From positions 1 through 64,000 of the forward strand of contig CAVIIX010000002.1 of the NCBI GenBank assembly GCA_963643225.1: 64,000 bases of DNA, in the 5' to 3' direction. The DNA comes from UBA1258 sp963643225. GTDB taxonomy: Bacteria > Bacillota > Clostridia > Lachnospirales > Lachnospiraceae. Both the position numbers and the translations under genes were made by a program. Numbering within the stretch: the stretch's first letter is position 1; the number at the start of each line of letters is the position of its first letter. The notes beneath the pieces are model-generated. The model had not been told where the DNA came from and searched no databases. It saw only the letters and a list, made by a program, of their open reading frames with translations. Positions 33,219-41,254 of this stretch are shown piece after piece.

Positions 33219-34220
33219 ATGACAATTATCGATATAGCAAAGGAATCGGGTTATTCGGTAACCACGGTTTCAAGAGTGCTTAACAATCGAAAGGACGTAA
33301 GTCCCGAAGCAAAAAAGAAAATAATGGAAATCGTTAAAGCCCATAATTTTGTGCCAAACGATAATGCCAAGCACCTTAAGCAGTCCGTTACAAAGAACAT
33401 TCTGGTGATTGTAAAGGGTACCTCAAACATGCTCTTTGCTTCAATAATCGAGTCAATTCAGGATACTGTGGGCTCCTCTGAATACACGGTGCTTGTGACA
33501 TATCTTGACGAAGATACCAATGAAGTGGAAGCAGCCGTGCGCTTGTGCCGCGAAAGAAAACCGCTTGGAATATTTTTACTTGGCGGTAACAGAAGCCACT
33601 TTGAAAAGGACTTTGAAAAGGTCAAGGTTCCCTGCGTGCTTGTGACAAACAGAGCCGATGACTTCGGCTTTAAAAATCTGGCTTCTGTTTCAACAGACGA
33701 CGTTAGGGCTTCCGAAGAAGCTATTACCTATTTAATAGAAAACGGCCATAAGGACATAGCGGTTTTAGGCGGTGACTATTCCACTTCCTATACATCACAG
33801 GAACGTCACAGAGGCTATGTGAATGCTTTGGAAAAAGCAGGCTACTGCGAAAGAAAAGAATATTACGAAAAGGCACGCTTCTCATATGATTCTGCATACA
33901 GAGCCATGAAGAGGATTTTAGATAAAAAGCTGCCTGTTACTGCGGTTTTTGCAATGTCAGACGTTATGGCGATAGGAGCAATACGTGCCATTTTTGATGC
34001 AGGCTTAAAAGTGCCTGAGGACATTTCGATTGTGGGCTTTGACGGAACGGAGCTTGCCAATTATTACAATCCTAAAATTGTCACGATTCGTCAGGGCTAT
34101 GAGCAGATAGCAACAAGAAGCGTTGAAATCCTACTTAGGATGATTGATTTAAATTCAGACGGCATACATGAGCTTGTGCCCTTTGAACTTAAGAATACGG
34201 AAAGTGTCAGAAAAATATAG
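33219..34220 (+). CDS. LacI-family transcriptional repressor
   Basis: A 333-residue repressor. The N-terminal HTH reads IDIAKESGYSVTTVSRVLNN with the hinge helix near residue 50. The effector domain has the typical LGIFLLGGN and GFDGTELANYYNPKIVTIRQ segments. It is the last gene of the third sugar operon and most likely autoregulates it through the paired operators at 29969-30006, whose central CG fits LacI-class recognition. A terminator follows. Effector sugar unknown. Confidence 0.92.
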   Translation: MTIIDIAKESGYSVTTVSRVLNNRKDVSPEAKKKIMEIVKAHNFVPNDNAKHLKQSVTKNILVIVKGTSNMLFASIIESIQDTVGSSEYTVLVTYLDEDTNEVEAAVRLCRERKPLGIFLLGGNRSHFEKDFEKVKVPCVLVTNRADDFGFKNLASVSTDDVRASEEAITYLIENGHKDIAVLGGDYSTSYTSQERHRGYVNALEKAGYCERKEYYEKARFSYDSAYRAMKRILDKKLPVTAVFAMSDVMAIGAIRAIFDAGLKVPEDISIVGFDGTELANYYNPKIVTIRQGYEQIATRSVEILLRMIDLNSDGIHELVPFELKNTESVRKI

Positions 34221-34223
34221 TGT

Positions 34224-34251
34224 AGCGGGCAGGGTAACCTGCCCGCTATTT
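34224..34251 (+). terminator. Intrinsic terminator after the LacI gene
   Basis: Ten-base-pair GC-rich stem AGCGGGCAGG/CCTGCCCGCT with a GTAA loop, then ATTT. Confidence 0.85.
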
Positions 34252-34278
34252 GCCTGTTAACAGGAAAGGTGCTATAAT
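34250..34278 (+). promoter_or_regulatory. Promoter with overlapping palindrome before the SprA-like gene
   Basis: TTGCCT (34250-34255), 17-base spacer, TATAAT (34273-34278). The perfect palindrome CCTGTTAACAGG (34253-34264) covers the end of the -35 box and could be an operator. Confidence 0.65.
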
Positions 34279-34307
34279 CTATGCACGAGATGGAAAGGAG
34301 GTGCCCT

Positions 34308-34826
34308 ATGAGTATTTCAATTAATACCGGTCACAACATTTTTGATTATGATAACAAGCCTTATCAGACCCCCTTTGAAAAAGAAAAGGAAATAGAAGAA
34401 AAAGAAAAGCAGGGCATTGAAGACCCCATCAGAAAACAGGAAGAGGAATATAAAAAGGATTACCTTGAGGACTGTGAATGCGAAACCTGTAAGAACCGTA
34501 AATATCAGGACGGGTCCAACGAAATGGTTTCCTTTAAATCGGCCCAGCATATTGCTCCTTCTGCGGTTGCTGCCCGTGTAAGAGCCCATGAAGGGGAGCA
34601 TGTGACAAATGCCTATAATAAGGCAGCTCAGAGTAATGCAAAGGTTGTGCAGGCAAGTGTTGCAATACACACAAGCGTATGTCCGGAATGCGGACGTACC
34701 TATGTATCAGGCGGCACCACCACTACACAGATTAAATATTATAATGAAGAAAATCCCTATCAGCAGGATTTAAAGGCGCAGGATGCCACAAAATATGCAG
34801 GCATGAATGTAGATTCAGCATGCTAG
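34308..34826 (+). CDS. SprA-related putative metallopeptidase-like protein with Cys4 motif
   Basis: A 172-residue protein. It has a charged Glu/Lys-rich N-terminal third and CECETC near residue 51. A HEGEH zinc-type motif lies at residues 94-98 (RVRAHEGEHV), followed by CPECGRTYVSGG. The HExxH helix and its surroundings match SprA-related proteins; the two Cys pairs may bind structural zinc. There is no signal peptide. The ATG at 34308 has AAAGGAGGTGCCCT upstream and was preferred to 34281. Catalytic activity is not proven for this family. Monocistronic. Confidence 0.78.
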   Translation: MSISINTGHNIFDYDNKPYQTPFEKEKEIEEKEKQGIEDPIRKQEEEYKKDYLEDCECETCKNRKYQDGSNEMVSFKSAQHIAPSAVAARVRAHEGEHVTNAYNKAAQSNAKVVQASVAIHTSVCPECGRTYVSGGTTTTQIKYYNEENPYQQDLKAQDATKYAGMNVDSAC

Positions 34827-34903
34827 GTAAAGGTCACTTGAATTGAAATAATGTCGATTATGCGACAGTGCTTTGCAAAACTATTATATAAAACAAATTA
34901 AAC

Positions 34904-34936
34904 GAGGCTAAGTTGTTACTTTAGCCTCTTTTTTTT
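34904..34936 (+). terminator. Intrinsic terminator before the NfeD gene
   Basis: Stem GAGGCTAA/TTAGCCTC, nine-base loop, eight T. Confidence 0.9.
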
Positions 34937-34981
34937 CGCCTATTTATGCGATACAATGCTGATATAAAAAGGAGGGGCAAA

Positions 34982-35422
34982 ATGAATTTAGAAATGACAG
35001 TAATATGGCTGATTATATTTGCGTTTTTAATCGTAGTCGAAATTGTTACCCTGGGACTTACTACAATATGGTTTGCGGGCGGCGCGATTTTAGCATGTAT
35101 AATAGCAGCCTTAAAGCTTCCAGTCTGGCTTCAGGTGACGGTGTTTATTGTGGGATCGGGACTTTTATTATATTTTACAAGACCCATAGCCGTTAAATGC
35201 TTTAACAAAAGCCGTACCCGTACAAACGTTGAAAGCATGATCGGAAAGCATGCCGTTGTAATTTCTGAAATTGACAATATTCAGGGAATCGGTCAGGTAA
35301 AGGTAGCAGGGATGGACTGGAGCGCCCGTTCCTTTGACGAAAAACCAATAGCTCCAGGTGCAGTAGTAATAGTAAAAGCCGTTGAAGGCGTTAAATTAAT
35401 TGTGGAAAAAGAGGAGGAATAA
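34982..35422 (+). CDS. NfeD-family membrane protein
   Basis: A 146-residue protein: two to three N-terminal hydrophobic segments (residues 5-75), then a C-terminal OB-fold domain (ESMIGKHAVVISEIDNIQG, VKVAGMDWSAR). NfeD proteins pair with SPFH proteins, and the next gene two bases downstream is exactly that. The start at 34982 has AAAGGAGGGG upstream; the longer frame from 34946 does not. Together they likely organise membrane microdomains. Confidence 0.9.
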   Translation: MNLEMTVIWLIIFAFLIVVEIVTLGLTTIWFAGGAILACIIAALKLPVWLQVTVFIVGSGLLLYFTRPIAVKCFNKSRTRTNVESMIGKHAVVISEIDNIQGIGQVKVAGMDWSARSFDEKPIAPGAVVIVKAVEGVKLIVEKEEE

Positions 35423-35424
35423 AA

Positions 35425-36336
35425 ATGCCGGTATTACTTGCAATTTTAGCTGTTTTATTGATTCTTATATTAATATCCTGTATTAAGGTGGTGCCTCAGG
35501 CACAGGCTTTTGTAGTGGAAAGGCTCGGGGCATTTCAGGATACCTGGAATGTAGGCTTACATTTTAAGATGCCCATTATCGACAGAGTGGCAAAGAGAGT
35601 GTTACTTAAGGAACAGGTTGTAGACTTCCCGCCTCAGCCGGTTATCACAAAGGATAACGTAACAATGCAGATTGACACGGTTGTGTTCTTTCAGATTACG
35701 GATCCAAAGCTTTTCACCTATGGTGTGGAAGCTCCCATGGTGGCTATTGAAAATTTAACAGCCACAACCTTAAGAAACATTATAGGTGATCTTGAACTTG
35801 ACCAGACCCTTACTTCACGTGAGACCATCAATACAAAGATGCGTGCCACACTTGATGAAGCAACAGACCCCTGGGGCATTAAGGTAACAAGAGTAGAGCT
35901 TAAGAACATTATGCCTCCTACAGCCATCAGAGATGCCATGGAGAAGCAGATGAAGGCAGAACGTGAAAGACGTGAAGCTATTCTTCGCGCGGAAGGTGAA
36001 AAGAAGTCAACAATCCTTGTGGCTGAGGGTAAAAAGGAATCGGCAATTCTTGAAGCAGAGGCTGAAAAGCAGTCAGCAATTTTAAAGGCTGAAGCTCAAA
36101 AGGAAAAGATGATAAAAGAAGCTGAAGGTGAAGCTGAAGCAATCTTAAAGGTACAGCAGGCGACAGCCGACGGTATTAAGATGATTAAGGAAGCAGCCGC
36201 CGATGAAGCCGTTATTAAATTAAGAAGTCTTGAAGCCTTTGAAAAGGCATCTGACGGTCAGGCTACAAAGATTATTATTCCTTCGGAAATTCAGGGAATT
36301 GCAGGACTTGCTAAGTCGGTAAAAGAAGTGTTATAG
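35425..36336 (+). CDS. SPFH/Band 7 (stomatin/flotillin-like) protein
   Basis: A 303-residue protein with an N-terminal membrane helix (residues 3-22), then the SPFH domain (VPQAQAFVVERLGAFQDTW; RNIIGDLELDQTLTSRETIN). A long charged coiled coil with repeated ILxAEGEKKS/ILxAEAEKQS units follows (about residues 180-245), and it ends PSEIQGIAGLAKSVKEVL. This is the QmcA/stomatin type. It works with NfeD in membrane scaffolding or protease regulation. AGAGGAGG precedes the ATG. Confidence 0.92.
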   Translation: MPVLLAILAVLLILILISCIKVVPQAQAFVVERLGAFQDTWNVGLHFKMPIIDRVAKRVLLKEQVVDFPPQPVITKDNVTMQIDTVVFFQITDPKLFTYGVEAPMVAIENLTATTLRNIIGDLELDQTLTSRETINTKMRATLDEATDPWGIKVTRVELKNIMPPTAIRDAMEKQMKAERERREAILRAEGEKKSTILVAEGKKESAILEAEAEKQSAILKAEAQKEKMIKEAEGEAEAILKVQQATADGIKMIKEAAADEAVIKLRSLEAFEKASDGQATKIIIPSEIQGIAGLAKSVKEVL

Positions 36337-36344
36337 TGAATGAG

Positions 36345-36380
36345 AAGCCCACAGGGTTTTACCTGCGGGCTTTGATTTTT
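36345..36380 (+). terminator. Intrinsic terminator after the SPFH gene
   Basis: Stem AAGCCC-AGG/CCT-GGGCTT followed by TTGATTTTTTC. Confidence 0.82.
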
Positions 36381-36400
36381 TCTTTTGAAAGGAAATAATT

Positions 36401-37393
36401 ATGAACTTAAAAGGTCGCGATTTTTTAAAGCTTTTAGATTATACCCCTGAAGAAATCATGTATCTTGTGGATTTGGGTCTTAAATTCAAGGAGATGAAAA
36501 AAAGAGGAGAGCTGCACGATGTATTTAAGGGAAAAAATGTAGCCTTAATATTTGAAAAAACATCTACCCGCACCAGATGTTCTTTTGAAGTGGCCGCACA
36601 TGACCTTGGAATGGGCTCCACCTACCTTGACCCTTCAGGCTCACAGATAGGTAAAAAGGAGAGCATTGCAGACACTGCAAGGGTGTTAAGCAGAATGTTT
36701 GACGGCATCGAATACAGAGGATACGGACAAGAAATCGTTGAGGAGCTTGCACGCTACAGTGACGTGCCGGTTTGGAACGGTCTTACAAATGAATTTCATC
36801 CCACACAGATGATTGCAGACCTTATGACTATAAAAGAAAGCTTTGGCGATTTTAAGGGCTTAAAGCTTACATATATGGGGGATGCCCGCTACAATATGGC
36901 TAATTCCTTAATGGTGACCTGCGCAAAGATGGGCATGAATTTCGTAGCATGCTCTTCAAAAAAATATTTTCCGGATAATGAGCTTGTAAAGACCTGTGAG
37001 GAAATTGCAAAGACTACTGGCGGCAGCATTTTACTTACAAGTAATGTGGATGAAGGCACAAAAAACGCCGACATTATCTACACCGACGTATGGGTATCAA
37101 TGGGCGAGCCTATGGAAGTATGGGAAGAAAGAATTAACGAATTAAGCCCCTATCAGGTGAATAAAAGGGCTATGGACAATGCTAAGGAAAAGGCAATTTT
37201 CTTACACTGTCTCCCTGCTTTCCACGACTGGAAGACTACTATCGGTAAGGAAATGGGCGAAAAATTCAACCGTACCGAAATGGAAGTAACGGATGAAGTA
37301 TTTGAATCGCCAAGGTCTAAGGTATTTGACGAAGCTGAAAACAGAATGCATTCAATTAAGGCCATTATGGCTGCAACCTTAGGATATGAATAA
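36401..37393 (+). CDS. argF: Ornithine carbamoyltransferase
   Basis: A 330-residue cytoplasmic enzyme making citrulline from ornithine and carbamoyl phosphate. The carbamoyl-phosphate loop STRTR is at 55-59, HPTQ at 133-136, and the ornithine-binding HCLP at 269-272. The length is usual. No arginine deiminase or carbamate kinase gene is adjacent, so an anabolic role (argF) is favoured over arcB. AAAGGAAATAATT precedes the ATG. It overlaps or abuts the small gene downstream. Confidence 0.93.
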   Translation: MNLKGRDFLKLLDYTPEEIMYLVDLGLKFKEMKKRGELHDVFKGKNVALIFEKTSTRTRCSFEVAAHDLGMGSTYLDPSGSQIGKKESIADTARVLSRMFDGIEYRGYGQEIVEELARYSDVPVWNGLTNEFHPTQMIADLMTIKESFGDFKGLKLTYMGDARYNMANSLMVTCAKMGMNFVACSSKKYFPDNELVKTCEEIAKTTGGSILLTSNVDEGTKNADIIYTDVWVSMGEPMEVWEERINELSPYQVNKRAMDNAKEKAIFLHCLPAFHDWKTTIGKEMGEKFNRTEMEVTDEVFESPRSKVFDEAENRMHSIKAIMAATLGYE

Positions 37394-37394
37394 A

Positions 37395-37730
37395 ATGGAT
37401 AAGACAGTTATATGCGGTGCCAATGCCTATGAAGGCAAGTATTATTTAAATCCGGAATTTGCAGGAATTCCTGAATCCATCAAAAAAGAGCTTAATATAA
37501 TATGTGTTCTTTTTACGGAAGAGGTAGGGGGAATTATTACTCTGGGTTTTGATGAAGAGGGTGAGCTTGAAATCACCACTCAGGCTTTCGATGAAGACTA
37601 TTTATATGATGATATTGCGGCAGGGCTTTTGGTTAACAAAATAAGAGCTACCAAACAAGAATTGTTTGAATCACTTAATTTGTTTTACAGAGTGATTGTG
37701 CTTAAGGAAGATATTGCTTTAGAGGAGTGA
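37395..37730 (+). CDS. Small conserved-looking protein of unknown function (DUF6145-like)
   Basis: A 111-residue acidic soluble protein (MDKTVICGANAYEGKYYLNP...). It has an FTEEVGGIITLGFDEEGELEI segment and a C-terminal helical GLLVNKIRATKQELFESLNLFYR. I associate it with DUF6145, found in Lachnospiraceae, with moderate certainty. The start is uncertain: ATG 37386 overlaps argF but is too close to AGGA, while ATG 37395 is ten bases after it. It ends one base before coaX, so it is in the argF-coaX-dusB transcription unit. Confidence 0.75.
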   Translation: MDKTVICGANAYEGKYYLNPEFAGIPESIKKELNIICVLFTEEVGGIITLGFDEEGELEITTQAFDEDYLYDDIAAGLLVNKIRATKQELFESLNLFYRVIVLKEDIALEE

Positions 37731-37731
37731 C

Positions 37732-38508
37732 ATGATACTTGTAATTGACGTTGGAAATACAAACATTACATACGGAGTATACGAAGGTGAAGAATTAAAG
37801 ACTACATTTCGCATGATGTCAAACGTAGCCAGGACCTCCGATGAATACGGCATGATGATTACAGGTCTTTTAATGCGTAACGACATTAAGAAGGAAGACG
37901 TACACGGTGCTGTTATTGCAAGCGTTGTACCAAACGTTATGCACGCTTTAACCGGTGCCATCACAAGATATTTAAATATTAAGCCTTTAATCGTGGGCCC
38001 AGGCACTAAGACGGGCATTAAGATTACTTCTGAAAATCCAAGAGAAATCGGTGCAGACAGAATTGTTGACGTGGTGGCAGCCTACGAAAAATACGGTGGG
38101 CCAGTGCTTGTGATAGATTTTGGCACTGCCACGACCTACGACCTAATAACTAAAGACGGTTCCTTTGGCGTAGGCATCACGGCTCCGGGTATGAAAATTT
38201 CCGCCAAGGCTTTATGGACCGATACGGCAAAATTACCTGAAATAGAAATTAAAAAGCCTGCATCAATTCTTGCAGGAGAGACGATTTCTTCGATGCAGGC
38301 AGGGCTTGTATACGGGCAGATCGGTGCCACGGAATACATTATCAATTCAGTTAAGAAGGAAGCAGGTCTTGATAATTTAAAGGTAGTGGCAACCGGTGGA
38401 CTGGGTCGCTTAATTGCAGAAGAGACGTCCTTAATCGATGAATACGATGCAACACTAACTCTTGAAGGCTTAAAAATTATTTACTGTAAGAATTCCAAAA
38501 AATTATAA
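37732..38508 (+). CDS. coaX: Type III pantothenate kinase
   Basis: A 258-residue enzyme for the first step of coenzyme A synthesis. The ASKHA-fold phosphate motif DVGNTNITYG is at the N-terminus; GADRIVDVVAA and DFGTATTYDLI near residue 130 are type III hallmarks. AGAGGAG lies before the ATG. It fits in a housekeeping operon with dusB downstream, two bases apart. Confidence 0.94.
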   Translation: MILVIDVGNTNITYGVYEGEELKTTFRMMSNVARTSDEYGMMITGLLMRNDIKKEDVHGAVIASVVPNVMHALTGAITRYLNIKPLIVGPGTKTGIKITSENPREIGADRIVDVVAAYEKYGGPVLVIDFGTATTYDLITKDGSFGVGITAPGMKISAKALWTDTAKLPEIEIKKPASILAGETISSMQAGLVYGQIGATEYIINSVKKEAGLDNLKVVATGGLGRLIAEETSLIDEYDATLTLEGLKIIYCKNSKKL

Positions 38509-38510
38509 GC

Positions 38511-39461
38511 ATGAAAATAGGAACAGTTGAACTTAAAAACAACATAATACTGGCTCCAATGGCAGGCGTTTCAGACCTGCCTTTTCGTTTATTATGTAAG
38601 GAACAGGGCGCAGGCATGACCTGCATGGAAATGATAAGCGCAAAGGCTGTTTTATATAATAACAAAAACACAGAAAGCCTTATGGAAATTCATCCAAAGG
38701 AAGACTGCGTAGCCCTACAGCTTTTCGGAAGCGAGCCTGAAATAATGGCAGAAATAGCAAAGCGCATCGAGGAGCGTCCTTTTTCAATTCTTGATATAAA
38801 TATGGGATGTCCGGTTCCTAAAATCGTAAATAACCACGAAGGCTCAGCTTTAATGAAAAATCCGGAGCTTGTGTACGAAATAGTAAGGCTTGTTTCAGAG
38901 GCAATAGCAAAGCCTGTAACCGTTAAAATCCGTAAGGGCTTTGATGAAGAACACGTAAACGCGGTGGAGGTAGCAAAGGCTGCAGAGGCAGGAGGCGCTA
39001 AGGCAATAGCCGTACACGGACGCACGAGGGAGCAGTTTTATTCGGGGAAGGCCGACTGGTCCGTTATTAAAGCGGTAAAAGAAAACGTACATGTACCTGT
39101 AATCGGTAACGGAGACGTCTGCTGCGGCGCGGATGCCAAAAGGCTTTTAGAGGAAACGGGCTGTGACGGCGTTATGATAGGAAGAGCTGCTGAAGGAAAT
39201 CCTTTTATTTTTAAAGAGGTTTTAGCTTTTCTTGCAAAGGAAAAATACACCAAGCCCACAGGAGCAGAAATAAAAGAAACGATACTTAAGCATGCAAATT
39301 TACAGCTGCAATATAAGGGTGAATACATAGGAATACGTGAAATGCGCAGGCACCTGTCCTGGTATTTAAAGGGTGTTGAGGGCGCCTGCAGATTGAGAAA
39401 AGAAATAAATGAGATGGAGAGCTTTGACGAACTTAAAGCAATTATTGAGAGTATATGGTAA
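38511..39461 (+). CDS. dusB: tRNA-dihydrouridine synthase, DusB type
   Basis: A 316-residue FMN enzyme reducing uridines in tRNA. Signatures are APMAGVSDLPFR, DINMGCPVPKI (catalytic Cys), NHEGSALM, KIRKGFDEEHVNA, HGRTREQFYSGKADW and IGRAAEGNPFIF. The next gene starts seven bases before its stop, so it is coupled to the ABC exporter pair. Confidence 0.94.
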   Translation: MKIGTVELKNNIILAPMAGVSDLPFRLLCKEQGAGMTCMEMISAKAVLYNNKNTESLMEIHPKEDCVALQLFGSEPEIMAEIAKRIEERPFSILDINMGCPVPKIVNNHEGSALMKNPELVYEIVRLVSEAIAKPVTVKIRKGFDEEHVNAVEVAKAAEAGGAKAIAVHGRTREQFYSGKADWSVIKAVKENVHVPVIGNGDVCCGADAKRLLEETGCDGVMIGRAAEGNPFIFKEVLAFLAKEKYTKPTGAEIKETILKHANLQLQYKGEYIGIREMRRHLSWYLKGVEGACRLRKEINEMESFDELKAIIESIW

Positions 39462-41254
39462 TTCATAAACGATTTAATCACTATTATTTAAAATACGCAT
39501 GGCTTTTATTGCTTGGTTTAATAGCCCTTGTGGTAGTAGATTACGGTCAGCTCAAGGTGCCGGAGCTTTACAGAATGGTAGTAAACGGCATGAATGAGGG
39601 GGTAGTGGAGGCTGATGGAAGCCTGCTTTCTTTTGACATGGACTTTTTGCTTGATGAAATATGCAAGCCCCTTTTGTATGTAGTTTTCTTTATCTGTATA
39701 GGCAGATGCTTATGGCGCGTAGCCTTTTACGGGGCGGCCGTAAAGGTTGAAACGGACATCCGTGAAAAGATGTTTGAGCGTGGCAAGGAATTATCCCAGC
39801 AATATTATCACGTAAACAAGGTCGGAGATTTAATGAGCCTTTTTACAAACGACGTTGATACGATTCAGGACTGCTTTGGAAACGGGGTGCTGACTTTTTT
39901 TGACGCGGTGGTTTTAGGCGGCATGGCTTTGATTAAGATGCTTAGAATGTCAAAAAGCCTTACGGCACTTTCGATGCTTCCAATGCTCTTGCTTTTTACG
40001 ATGGCTTTAATCGTGGGAAATAACATGTCAAAGACCTGGGACAAACGCCAGGAGGCCTATTCTGAGCTTTCGGATTTTTCCTTGGAATCCTTTTCTGGAA
40101 TTGCAGTAATAAAGGCCTTTACCAAGGAATTTAAGGAGCTTGCGGCTTTTAAAGAGCTTAATGTAAAGAATGAAAAGATAAACGTAAAATTCACAAAGAT
40201 TTCAACCCTTTTAAACATTCTCTTTATCCTTTTTGTGGAGTCTGTTATATGCGTTATTTTGGGCTATGGCGGCTTTTTGGTATATAAGGGAGTCTTTAAA
40301 GCAGGGGAGCTTGTGGAGTTTATAAGCTATTTTACTTCGATTATATGGCCTATAGAGGCGGTTGCAATTTTAATCGATATGACAGCAAGGGCCTGTGCAA
40401 GTGCAAAGAGAGTGGATAAATTTCTTTCTGCAGAAATTGACGTTAAGGATAGAGACGGTCTTACAGAAAAGAAATTTGACATAAAGGGTGATATTGAATT
40501 TAAGAATTTAAGCTTCACCTATCCTTTATCAGAGCGTGAAATTTTATCTGATTTGAGCTTTAAAATAAATGCAGGTGAAAATGTCGGCTTAATAGGAAAA
40601 ACCGGAGCCGGCAAAACAACAATTGTTGATTTGCTTGTGCGTACCTACAACGTGCCTAAAGGGGTTTTATTTGTGGATGGCATTGACGTAAACGATATAA
40701 CTATTAAAGAATTACGTCGTCACATAGCCTATGTACCACAGGATAATTTTTTATTCAGCGACACAATTGCCGCTAATATAGCTTTTTCAAAAGAAAATTC
40801 AGAGGCTATGGATTTAATTGAAAAGGCCTCTAAAATAGCCGGAGTTCACGACAATATCGCTGAATTCGCAGATAAATACGACACGGTTTTAGGGCAACGC
40901 GGCGCAACGGTTTCAGGCGGTCAGAAGCAAAGAATTTCTATTGCAAGAGCCTTAATGAAGGATGCAGAAATTCTTATTTTGGATGATTCAGTTTCTGCGG
41001 TTGATACAAAAACAGAAAAGGAAATTTTAGATAATCTGGCAAAGGAAAGAGTTGGAAAAACCACGATTTTAATTGCCCACAGGATTTCAACAATTGAAAA
41101 GATGGACAAGATTATCTTTATAGATGACGGTAAATTAGTAGACGTGGGTACCCACAGGGAGCTTCTTTTACGGTGCGAAGAATATAAGACTATGGTGCAT
41201 TTACAAAGGCTTGAAGCCTTAAAGAAAGAAAAGGAGGAAGAAAATGATGCGTGA
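39455..41254 (+). CDS. Heterodimeric ABC exporter subunit, degenerate catalytic site
   Basis: A 599-residue half transporter. Six membrane helices occupy residues about 10-300 and the ATPase domain the rest. Walker A is GKTGAGKTT, the signature VSGGQKQR is canonical, and Walker B ends ILILDDSVSAVD. Asp511 therefore replaces the catalytic glutamate, as in the weak half of heterodimers such as TM287/288 or BmrC/D. It overlaps dusB and, by eleven bases, its partner. Substrate unknown; drug or lipid export is typical. Confidence 0.9.
   Translation: MVIHKRFNHYYLKYAWLLLLGLIALVVVDYGQLKVPELYRMVVNGMNEGVVEADGSLLSFDMDFLLDEICKPLLYVVFFICIGRCLWRVAFYGAAVKVETDIREKMFERGKELSQQYYHVNKVGDLMSLFTNDVDTIQDCFGNGVLTFFDAVVLGGMALIKMLRMSKSLTALSMLPMLLLFTMALIVGNNMSKTWDKRQEAYSELSDFSLESFSGIAVIKAFTKEFKELAAFKELNVKNEKINVKFTKISTLLNILFILFVESVICVILGYGGFLVYKGVFKAGELVEFISYFTSIIWPIEAVAILIDMTARACASAKRVDKFLSAEIDVKDRDGLTEKKFDIKGDIEFKNLSFTYPLSEREILSDLSFKINAGENVGLIGKTGAGKTTIVDLLVRTYNVPKGVLFVDGIDVNDITIKELRRHIAYVPQDNFLFSDTIAANIAFSKENSEAMDLIEKASKIAGVHDNIAEFADKYDTVLGQRGATVSGGQKQRISIARALMKDAEILILDDSVSAVDTKTEKEILDNLAKERVGKTTILIAHRISTIEKMDKIIFIDDGKLVDVGTHRELLLRCEEYKTMVHLQRLEALKKEKEEENDA

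Noticed and set aside
36401..37393. Catabolic ornithine carbamoyltransferase (arcB)
   Set aside because: No arginine deiminase, carbamate kinase or ArcD gene lies nearby; neighbours are housekeeping genes.
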